Assembly: GCA_030248215.1 (NCBI GenBank)
Contig: JASANG010002018.1
Span: 1-64,000 of the forward strand
From: Enoplolaimus lenunculus
Lineage: Eukaryota > Nematoda > Enoplea > Enoplida > Thoracostomopsidae
DNA length: 64,000 nucleotides
Reading direction: 5' to 3'
The notes beneath the pieces were generated by a model. The model ran no database searches. It had not been told where the DNA came from and saw nothing but the letters and a program-made list of their open reading frames with translations. Positions 55,477-64,000 of the stretch are shown here, one piece after another; the first letter of the stretch is position 1; every line of letters begins with the position of its first letter. A program made the translations under genes and the position numbers.

Positions 55477-55675
55477 GAGTGCCAATCAATAGGAGTCCGT
55501 ATCCCTAATAAGAGTCCGTAAGCGCATAGAGTCCATAAACCCTAATTAGAGTCCATAAATGTCAATAATTCCTAATGTATCGTAAAAATGACTCCAGAAC
55601 CAAACAAAGGTGCGTTCAAAACTTTGAAGCGTACTTAAGTTTTCAAAGTACGTTCCTAATAATAACCTTGCATAT
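55474..55675 (+). mobile_element. pogo/Tc1-like MITE fragment
   Basis: Internal part only (gagtgccaatcaataggag, CCTAATTAGAGTCCATAAAT, AGCGTACTTAAGTTTTCAAA). Both terminal repeats are absent. Confidence 0.6.
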
Positions 55676-58600
55676 TCATTTCGGATATCTGGATATATCC
55701 GGATAAATATCCGGCAAGAATTGCCGGTTATCTGGATATGAAAAAATATCCGATGCCCATCACTATTCCTAACATAATTTCCGGCATTTCAATAACGGAA
55801 ACTGATTTTAGCCACAAGTGGTTTTCTAGTTACACCCTGGTTTTCTACAAAGAAATGAGGAAAACTTGAGCTTCTTGAATTGCCCGTTGCAGAATGTTGA
55901 GAAATATGCCCACTTTTAAACAGCAGTTTTATAGCAGATACCGGAATGGTATGTCAGTGTTTGCCGGATATTAAACCGGAATCGAATAAACGATCCGAAC
56001 GCGACAATCATAAAATTATTACCGAAACTCTCATTTTGGTATCCTGAGCCTGACATTAGCCTTACGTGATTTTGAAATATAAATATTTTATCAACTCGAG
56101 TCAATACGCAGAAACGTTCATTTGTTTAAACATAAATGTACGCAATATGTTGTATCCGCCATAAATAACGCGCTTTCATAATCATAGTTTAGTGTACATA
56201 TTTACGTAAGATGTATACACCAGCTTTTGGCAAGACATTTGCGAATTCATTTGAATGAAAAGTATTCTATAAATCATTTAAATTCAACACAGTTAACAAG
56301 ATATAACCTAAACGATGTAGAGCCCAATCGATCTCTATTGACAAGTTTTTTGATCGTCTTCTTAGTCCATGTCTACGGGACTGCAATGGAGTAAGCTCAA
56401 GCTTTAGACAATTTCTAATATCTATGCATATATTTATATTTCACATCTAAACATCACAATTTAGTATCATTTCAAATCATCAAACCTAAATCCTTTCAGT
56501 GTAACTTTAATCAATTTTTTAAAACATGTATATTATAGCCAGACAATACAATCAATAAAGCACAATAAATTGCTGGAAAGCTGTAAAATGCAGAATTATC
56601 ACAGTACAAGCATAGCTCTAGAATGTCGCAATAATCAGTCACGCAAGCTGCGTATAAATCTCGAATTACGACTTAGGCTAAGACATAATCCGAACTACCG
56701 ATTGACTTACAACAGATTCAAAATCGCAAAAAACCCGCAAGCATTACGACGAAATTTCTCTTAATCAACGCAAACCTGGAAACCGTAAAATTTTATATTA
56801 AGAATTTACACAATACACATGTATATCTACATAATGGGGGCATACCAACACAATAAATATGGCACACAGAATCACACATACTATTGCACACCGCCTGTAT
56901 CGGATCCAGAAATTTATCATAATGGGTTTAATTTTAGTACTAATCTTTATACAAAGATGTTTTGTAATGAATAGTAGAAATTCGATATTAATTGTAAGGC
57001 AGGCAGGGGGCGCACCCCTTCTGAAACCGCCCTCACAGTCCACACTATGACCAGTACTATCAAGAGTCGATAATGTCTGTTAGACAAGAGTGTGCAAATT
57101 GGCACACTCTGCGAACACAGAATGAAGATACCCAACGTGCATTTCATTTTTGACGTAGCGGTAGCACGCGAAATATAAAGTAAGTTGCATACCTGTCTAT
57201 GAGCCATCGTCACCTCTTGGTATCATGAATACATACGTACGACTAGAGCAAAACACAAAAAGGCACTAATAAAAAAGTGGCAAGATTCATAATAATAATA
57301 ATAAATTAGAATAATACCACTAAAACTACACAATTAGGGTCATCCAGGTTGTGAAATAAATACATTTTGTGTCCCGACCCAACAGTTCCATTTTGAATTC
57401 CGTATAAGATACACAGTACAGAAATGCATTAATAAAATTTATGAAGATAAACTCAACACACATTAACTAAAGTGGAACTGAACGAAATAAATAACACTTC
57501 TGCTAGTAAAATTTTATCACGACATAACGGAATGCATTATGACAAGAGTTCCGTCGGAATTCCTGCAAAAATTCGATTCCTTTATATATTCCTGCATACA
57601 AAAACGCATGAACAGAATTTTTTGGTTTGGGGGCAAGTAATTCGTAATCATTTAAATAGTGAAAACGTTGGCTTTGAAAATTTATTTCAAAACGAGTGTT
57701 TTTGCAATTAGCTCAGTTTGTTAATAAGCTATTAAATTAAAAATCTGATGTATTTTCGGCAAAAAATTCAATTCCTGATCCTGTTGCTACAGCAAGATTT
57801 AGTTTCTGTTGGAACCCTGATTATAACCAATGTCCCATTTGCATAATTTCCCCACTGTTCAGTGTGCTCTGCAGCTATACTAACCGTTGACTTGACATAA
57901 CTCCGAACAGCGAAAACATCAGATTTACAGTAACCTTTCATTTAAAGACAGTCACTAAACGAAAGCCTTAAATTGTCATTCGAGTATTCCGCTACATAAC
58001 CAAACGGTCCTCAGTCTAACAAAAGCACAATAATGTTATGAGCTGCGCTTGTAAATGTTTTGGTTAAAAACAAAATAAACAATAATACTTAAGTTATTAT
58101 GCTCAATATATGTACTTAAATATGATGATCAAACAAACGTAAACAAAAATACATACAACACTTTTATAGACTCACACGGAACAGGACCGAATTCGGGTTT
58201 CATCTTTTTTCAAATTAGAATCTCACACAGTGTGTTTTCTTACCACAGAACTCTGAGATTATTATGTTCCACTGAACTGATAAAAGTCCTTCGGTCGTTA
58301 TTAAAATTATGAGCACAAACCTAATCAAAAAGTCGATTTTTGTAGAAACTGGACTTAAGCTCGGCAGCGCAGTGTGTGAAGAGTTTCTTCCCCGTAAATT
58401 GATGTCATGTCATACCAAATAATGCAGGTAATAAGTAGCAAACAAGTTAAAAACCATAACACAGTTCAGACTCCATTCCAATAAAAAATATAATACTGGA
58501 GCGCATAACAATTAACGGTCGAAACACACATTTATGTAGCAAGTTCTCATGATCAAATTAGCAGAGTTTGGCTTACGCTGACATGCTGAAATACACTTCT

Positions 58601-58703
58601 GCGTACAAACAACAAGTTCTTACCGCTGCTAACAGTGTTTAGAACAAGCTGTACGTAACACAACGAGGACAGATCATCAAAAAATCCGAATTAGGGTCCG
58701 TGT

Positions 58704-59406
58704 CAAAGATGGGCGGTCTCGGTCAATTTTAACCGTTACCGAAAATAAAAGTAAGATTTTTAACAAAACATTTGAACAATTTTATCTGCTTTGAATTGCC
58801 GCTTCATACAATTAAACTACTGAATCTCCTCCAAAATTTATTTTCTACTTTATTTTTCACTTGGCTACTGTCGCCATACCCTTCGAGCAGGCTCGGAACA
58901 AATCACAATGTATCAAAACACCCTCGCTACAATCCCTAGATCAGAGCTATAGTGTCGCTTTTGCTCCCGAACAAACCGAATAGACTGGAAAATTTTTTAA
59001 CATAGCGATAATTTAAAAAATGCACATGACCCATAATTTTTTAAACGATGCCTTAAATGTTTAAAACACAAAAATGCAATTATTTGTGCTTTGTCAAAAT
59101 AAAATCAAAGTGTTTTGTGTTTCTTTCAACAATAGAATTTTGAGTAACTGGAGGGGTTATTCTGTTTCTAAAATCGCTGTATAACCAGGTAGCGGTGCTC
59201 CACAATCGTTCGCTATCTGTGTTGGCAGGCGAAATGTGCAAATACTTCCGGGACAAAGCTGTGATCTAAGAAATATTTTTGTGATTGCTTATCGCTTTTT
59301 CACATCTTTGGTGTCGGTTTGTAAACCACCGAGACTGAAAAAAGCGAGACCGAGACCGAGACTAGCCAAATCCCGAGTCCTGCCGAGACCGAGACCACCC
59401 ATCCCT
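58704..59406. mobile_element. hAT-type MITE, GGTCTCGGTC ends
   Basis: Left caaagatgggcggtctcggt, right gagaccgagaccacccatcc then ctg. Flanking 8-mers gtccgtgt/gttcgggt agree at 6 of 8. The right subterminal region has several GAGACCGA repeats. It ends about 165 bp beyond the glycosyltransferase stop codon. Confidence 0.8.
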
Positions 59407-59500
59407 GGTTCGGGTTTTCAACTCTGTATCTAACATATCCGTAATGATGCTAACGTCAAAATAGCCTAACTCAAAAACAACACAGCTTCAAAAATGGCAC

Positions 59501-59506
59501 TTTATT
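59501..59506 (-). promoter_or_regulatory. Polyadenylation signal AATAAA of the glycosyltransferase
   Basis: On the minus strand ggaataaagtgcc lies 65 bp after the stop codon. A plausible short 3' UTR that would end before the hAT-type MITE. Confidence 0.55.
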
Positions 59507-59570
59507 CCGTAGCGCTCGAGATCGGTTCCAAGCCCAGCAAGAAGAAATACTTTGAAACCAGCACAAGTTT

Positions 59571-59751
59571 CTAGCCTTTATTGTTCTTGCAAACGCCTTC
59601 TTTATCGAGCTCAGCAAAACATTCCGCTTCTAGAAGATCAACTTTCACCCAAATATGTGTCGATAGTAGCTTTGCGTCGAGTACTTTATACTTCAGACTT
59701 GTTAAACCGTCATGGAGATACCGGGATTTAACTTGGTACATCAGATTGAAT
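59571..59751 (-). CDS. B4GALT: Glycosyltransferase terminal exon
   Basis: FNLMYQVKSRYLHDGLTSLK, then YKVLDAKLLSTHIWVKVDL, then a short lineage-specific tail to a TAG. DGLxSLxYKVL is a family C-terminal signature. Acceptor ctgattctag. Confidence 0.9.
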
Positions 59752-62700
59752 CTAGAATCAGACAATTTGAAATTCAAGACAGTTTACAATTCCGTAACCA
59801 AACAACCATGTATATCGATTATGCATGTATTAGGGTACGGACAAAAAATAGACACCCAGCTCTGATATTATATATTACTGGAGATTTAGCGTTGAAAACT
59901 AAATTGTTACTTTCATGGAAGATATCACATTACATATCAGTGATTTAATTCGAAAAGACAGAAATAAGTATGTCAGTAACTGATACAAAACCTTTGTAGG
60001 AACAAAATTATAAACCCGCGTTGGCGATAGATGGTGGGTTAACTAAGAGATTTTACACTTCAATTGCTTTCTGCTGGAAACCGATAAACCGGCAAAAATC
60101 TGTTAAAACCGAATGCACAAATTTCAGCAAGTTGTGATATCAATTAAGTGGTTGTAAACGCCAATTTAAGCATGTTTCTTTTGTATACCAGAAAAACTAG
60201 CCGACAAATGATAAATTGTTAAACAAATTATTAAACGTTTTGACGAAAAACTTTTTCGCACTAAAGAGGGACCTATGGTCTCAAAAATCGAAAGAGAATC
60301 ACATATCATAATTTGAAACTTACGAATACCAAATACAAAACAATTATATAATTCTAACAAAACAAAAAGAAAAGAAGTTATATAAAAAGACTAAAATAAA
60401 ATAACTATACAATAAAGAAAAATAACAATACAAAAAAGAGAACCGACCTGCATGTATTTGTTGGATTTGCCTTATCTCGCTTATGTTTGATCATTTTGTA
60501 CCGAGCAATTTTCGGCGAATAGCGCGATACAGAATATCCAGCCAAACCAACCCTGAAATACTATGAGTGGCGCTATAGTTTTTAATTATTTTAATGCCGT
60601 GTTTGTGTAACAGTCGATTAGAAATTTTTAGCATAGCTCTAGTTTCCCTAAAAAGAACCTATTATTCTAGGATCCCAAGATGTTATTTCCGTAAGATAAC
60701 CTCAAACGCCTTTTTTAAAAATCTCTCGTAACATAAAAGCACTTTATGCACCTTGACCGAACTTCGTCATCTTCGCCTCCCCAACCCCAAAAATCATTTG
60801 AATAACCGTTCATTTTCTGCATCTGCTCACGTGTCATCGCTGTTACTCCACCGAAAATTGCTCCATAAGGCAATCTATAAAAACAAAAAATCACTTACAA
60901 AAAGTGGATAACAAGTAAACTAGGACTCTTTAAAACATAAGCAGCGCAGAGCAGTCTTAAACCGATATACTGCAATAGCGGATACGCCTTACGTATATAT
61001 AACGCTCGCAATTCAAGAAAATAGTATGGGTTCAAGAAGCGTAAAACTTCTAGTATATACCGATTCTGGCAAAAACTTGTGATTCCGATTCAATTCAGTT
61101 CCGTTTGACACCCTGAAAATAATGAATGCAAAGCTTTGATATACTTACGTAGCATAAAAGTGCAAACCGGAACTGGATTATAACAGAATCGGAATCGGAA
61201 CAGCTAATTTATGCCGGAATCGTAATCGGAATTGAAACTAGAAATTTTGTGACTGTATGGATAATTTGAATTAACATAATACTGATTTATGGTGTCTGCT
61301 GGGTGACAACAATCTCCAAAAACGTCGCATGAAAAACATAGCCAGGCTTTTGGCTCTGTAAAGCTAAACTACAAACAATTATTGATAAGCAAATTCATCA
61401 AAAGCTATTTAACATATAAATGATACATAATTTTCATGCAATGTATCACCGCAATAAGTAGAATAAAAATTAAAGTTTCGAAATTCCGATTTTGATTGAT
61501 TGTGTAATCGGAATCGGAACTAGTTTTGAATCGGAATTCTATTCGAAATCGGAATTTCGGTTGCACTCTGCTTACCGTACTTGTCCTTATTAAGTAGTTA
61601 TATACTAATTTCTCTATATGCTTCCACGTCTTAATTATTAAGAATTTTGGAATTGTCCCCAAATTTTTTTAAGAAATCTAAAAGTTGCCTAAATTTTTTA
61701 ATTCTTAAAAATGTCTAATTCCGATGACTATATTGTTTTTAAAACTTACATGATGAAGGCTAACCGTGATTATTTTTACGTCCTTATATTATCCATTACT
61801 ACTTTGTACGTACTCATTCATTGTGAACTCACTTGTAATTAAATTTATCAATAGCGACGGACATGTGTCGTGGCTGTTCGGGACAATTGTACAAATTTTG
61901 GTCGTTTTCCGTTACCAAATCAACGTCATGAAATATCGCACACTGAAAATCGTATCGAGTCACTGCCTCCACATACCCGACGTTTATTAATTTGGCTCGA
62001 TTAAATGTTTGGTTATCTACCTAAAACCAGGCGAACAAGTAGACTAAAATAAAAGTACTGCGTACTGCTGTAATTGTTCCTGGCCCCTTATAAACATATA
62101 TAAGTATTTTTCTTGGCACACAATACTTTAGCACTAAATATTCAAATCATAGAATTAGATACTTTGAGTAATTAAAATAGTTCAACCCAACAGGGTATAA
62201 GACACTAAAACAAAAACACAAGTTAAAACTATTATGTCGTTTTCACAATAATTAATATCCCGCACTATATACTAAGTTCTTTTAAGCCCATTCACACGTG
62301 CAAGCTTTTGCAGCAAAAATTCGCAGCTGCAACTTGCAAGAAATACTTGCAGCTACAAGGATTTTCAAAGGAACACTCCGATTGACCAATCAAACTGCAG
62401 GTGCAATTCAAGCGACTTGCAACTGTGTTCACAGGCGAGGATTAAATTCAATAGCATGAATTCCAGTGAATAATTTGCAGCTGCAAGAACTTCAAAGCTG
62501 CTCTGCGACCAAACTGGTGCGTGCAAGTTTTTGTAAAAAAACTTGCACATGTAGATAGGGTTTTACTTTGTATCAGGTCGCAAACCCGGCGCAATTAATT
62601 CAAAGTACAAATGAGATTAGACACCAAGGTCACTATTCTCAAATGTATGTAGGACCTATCTCCAGTTGATGATAAATCTTCTAAATTTCGAACCAGTCAA

Positions 62701-63957
62701 TAGAGAGCTTCGAAATGAGACACATTGTTTGCACTTGGTTGATACTATTTGTGAGCCGAATTTGCCAATCATTGTGACCATTTCAGTTGGATTATTTAAT
62801 AACCTAATACTAACTGGTGATAGGTGCTATTCACGCACATTTGAGAATTACAGGCCCTGATATACATTCATTTACCTGATCAACTACAACTATTGCATAA
62901 TCAAGTTGTTGTTTTTGCAGCAAGGAATGCATGTTATTGAGAAATATTTTTAAATGAGATTCACGGTTTCGATAAGGTATCACTATTGCTACCCGAGAAC
63001 GCGCAAGACACGTTGAAGGCTTTGAGTGTCCTAAAGGCAAAACAAACTAAAGGCTGATTCGTACGCGTAAGTTTTACGGCGAAAACTCGAAGCTGCAATT
63101 TGCAAGTGCAAGTTGAAGCTGCAAACAGTAAAGAAAATGCTAATAATCGAATAGTCACCCTGCTTGTAAATCAAAACAGCTTGACTTTTGAAACAAACTA
63201 AAAATCAATCAAGGAAACATTCATTATATCCATGTACGTTTTGCTGTTGAGCTGCGCCTTGAGTCCCAACAGCACACTTGACCGGGAATCTTGGATCCTG
63301 GATGTAAAGGGCTGCGCCGGAATTTTAGCTCCGGTTTATGCTTCCCGTGAAATATACTTCCTATTGGAAACCTGGCGCATACATATATGTGTCCGTTAAG
63401 TACCAGGCTTCAATCGAATACTACAAATACCAGAGCCGAATATTTAAATGAATATTTCAACAAAAATTAAACATACTATTCCAGTTTAATTAGTACTATC
63501 GACGTGTAAGAGTTATAATGTCCATCAATAAATAACCGGAAATGTTGAATACCGGAGCCGGTTTTTCATTTTTGGCCAGAGCCGGATATCCGTTTGTACG
63601 CTCAACCAGGGCTTTTTCAAGATTTTTGATTCAAACATTTTTAGCTTGTTTGCAGATTTATTTAAAATAAATAAAAAACAGAAGAGGTAAAAAACGAGCC
63701 GTTAAAGATTGATTTTGAGGGATTTGAAAAGGAAGAATTTCAACGGAACGTTGCTCAGTTTGATGACTTTAGTGAACCAAATGACAAGATTCCAGATCCG
63801 TTTTAACAAATCAGTGCGCTAAAACGCACAAAAAACGTAAAAACTTTGCCGTAAACCCTGAAATGTACATCTTTCTTACCGCCAGGCTCAAGCGACGAAT
63901 ACTTTGCCAAAATGTCTTCAAACGAAAGCTCTTCTGTCGAAACTGGTATCGATCCAA
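59571..63957 (-). CDS. B4GALT: Beta-1,4-galactosyl/GalNAc-transferase (GT7), C-terminal six exons
   Basis: Golgi type II membrane enzyme that transfers Gal or GalNAc from the UDP-sugar to terminal GlcNAc in beta-1,4 linkage. Minus-strand exons in order: 63957-63880, 63030-62876, 62020-61833, 60874-60752, 60552-60448, 59751-59571; all phases agree; 275 complete codons plus stop. Seen: VAIVIPYRNRESHL (UDP site), FNRAKLINVGY, FHDVDL (metal-binding DVD), PRHMSVAIDKFNY, LPYGAIFGGV, DFWGWGGEDDE (acceptor/catalytic loop), YKMIKHKRDK (M..H metal ligands) and DGLTSLKYKVL. All key residues of the family are present, so it looks active. The Ile before FGGV replaces the Tyr of vertebrate beta4GalT1, as in invertebrate GalNAc-transferases, so I favour a bre-4/beta4GalNAcTA-type LacdiNAc synthase. 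The membrane anchor lies right of the window. Confidence 0.92.
60448..60552 (-). CDS. B4GALT: Glycosyltransferase exon with metal-ligand Met/His
   Basis: VGLAGYSVSRYSPKIARYKM then IKHKRDKANPTNTC. The MIKH spacing equals the Met344/His347 pair of mammalian beta4GalT1. Acceptor agtatttcag; donor gtcggt is weak but fits phase 2. Confidence 0.85.
60752..60874 (-). CDS. B4GALT: Glycosyltransferase exon with GWGGEDD motif
   Basis: LPYGAIFGGVTAMTREQMQK, then NGYSNDFWGWGGEDDEVRS. I chose the donor at gtgcat (60751) rather than gtcaag (60757) because it gives the family's exact spacing to the YSVSR segment. Confidence 0.9.
61155..61570. mobile_element. hAT-like MITE, CAGGGTGCAACCGG family, diverged
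   Basis: Left agtgcaaaccggaactggat, right aatttcggttgcactctg. GAATCGGAATCGGAAC repeats on both sides. A separate right end (gtttgacaccctg) at about 61113 belongs to another remnant. Glycosyltransferase intron. Confidence 0.55.
61833..62020 (-). CDS. B4GALT: Glycosyltransferase exon with DVD motif
   Basis: VDNQTFNRAKLINVGYVEAV, then CAIFHDVDLVTENDQNLY, then PEQPRHMSVAIDKFNY. The two Asp of DVD coordinate the metal-UDP-sugar in this family. Phase 0 in, 2 out; donor gtgagt. Confidence 0.93.
62287..62550. mobile_element. TGCAAG inverted-repeat element
   Basis: Left cacgtgcaagcttttgcagc, right gtgcaagtttttgtaaaaaa then ACTTGCAC. Many GCAGCTGCAA words in opposite orientation. A related scrap is at 63062-63120. 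Glycosyltransferase intron. Confidence 0.55.
62632..62859. mobile_element. MITE, TTCTCAAATGTG family
   Basis: Left actattctcaaatgtatgta, right gcacatttgagaattacagg then CCCTG. It ends only about 16 bp from the donor of glycosyltransferase exon 62876-63030. Confidence 0.65.
62876..63030 (-). CDS. B4GALT: Glycosyltransferase exon with UDP-binding motif
   Basis: Completes PGG, then HSKPSTC (family disulphide Cys), VAIVIPYRNRESHLKIF and LLQKQQLDYAIVVVDQ. Acceptor ttgcctttag, donor gtaaat. Confidence 0.93.
63530..63610. mobile_element. hAT-like element scrap
   Basis: aataccggagccggtttttc and agagccggatatccgtttgt resemble the subterminal CCGGCTCCGG repeats of 50616-51683. No second end seen. Intron between the first two glycosyltransferase exons. 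Confidence 0.3.
63880..63957 (-). CDS. B4GALT: Glycosyltransferase exon (stem/N-terminal catalytic)
   Basis: GSIPVSTEELSFEDILAKYS then SLEPG, phase 1 in and out. Matches the family's VGxLxV...PGG stretch before the conserved Cys. Acceptor ctgtttcag, donor gtaaga. It is the first exon in the window; more lie upstream of it, outside. Confidence 0.85.
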
Positions 63958-64000
63958 CTGAAACAGAATGAGACAACAAATGTAAAAAATTAAAAAACAC

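Larger units (their letters stand above)
54189..55765. mobile_element. Composite hAT-like element with ~95-bp inverted ends
   Basis: Left tagtgatcggcaaagaata with TTTTTTCATATCCGGATATCC. Right gaaaaaatatccgatgccc then atcacta. The ends pair over about 95 bp. Inside are a minisatellite, a 123-bp direct repeat and a pogo-like MITE fragment. No clear 8-bp duplication outside. Confidence 0.7.
52618..59570. other. Intergenic region between convergent COBL and glycosyltransferase
   Basis: No exon or RNA gene recognised. The left part is nested MITEs (52783-53417, 53848-54002, 54189-55765). 55766-58703 is AT-rich with only a CCTAAG-family scrap near 56355-56405. The right part is a hAT-type element (58704-59406). 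The 3' UTRs of both genes must end here. Confidence 0.6.

Noticed and set aside
61766-61990. 74-codon plus-strand frame in the glycosyltransferase region
   Set aside because: It is the antisense shadow of the minus-strand exon 61833-62020, which encodes the conserved FNRAKL and DVD motifs.

Overview
This window looks like nuclear DNA from an invertebrate animal. It is AT-rich, its genes are split by spliceosomal introns (GT...AG, with T-rich acceptors), and its introns and intergenic DNA are packed with short inverted-repeat transposon remnants (MITEs). The gene content (a fibril-associated-type collagen, a cordon-bleu actin nucleator, an invertebrate-type beta-1,4-glycosyltransferase) fits an invertebrate deuterostome. 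A tunicate is my guess, but the sequence does not prove it. I saw no bacterial genes, rRNA, tRNA, CRISPR array, retrovirus or Polinton.

Layout. (1) 383-20734, plus strand: the 3' part of a collagen gene. Nine short exons, all multiples of 9 bp and all starting with a Gly codon, encode 44 uninterrupted Gly-X-Y triplets. They are followed by a split non-collagenous tail of about 73 residues. The gene runs off the left edge. (2) 20735-30132: intergenic, only repeats. (3) 30133-52617, plus strand: a complete cordon-bleu (COBL/COBLL1-type) gene in eight coding exons, about 1,903 residues. It has an N-terminal ubiquitin-like/Cobl region split over exons 1-4, two KRAP-type basic-proline motifs, a 44-residue polyglutamine run, a very large disordered exon 7 with two internal tandem duplications, a proline stretch and one C-terminal WH2 actin-binding motif split by the last intron. 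(4) 52618-59570: intergenic, only nested repeats. (5) 59571-63957, minus strand: the six 3' exons of a GT7-family beta-1,4-galactosyl/N-acetylgalactosaminyltransferase, convergent with COBL. The cytoplasmic/membrane exons lie beyond the right edge.

The exon models rest on phase agreement: each in-window coding sum is a whole number of codons (collagen 627 nt, COBL 5,712 nt, glycosyltransferase 828 nt after the first split codon). The three genes have no obvious joint pathway (extracellular matrix, actin nucleation, Golgi glycosylation); I infer chance neighbours.

The rest of the window is a dense record of DNA-transposon activity. At least seven MITE families are visible. One hAT-type family near 170 bp has two copies with perfect 8-bp target duplications and a third with 7 of 8. 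Another hAT-type element of 1,068 bp with a perfect duplication sits in the last COBL intron. A ten-copy family has a telomere-like CCTAAG core, and two of its copies were invaded by large hairpin elements. Several MITEs end within 40 bp of splice sites.
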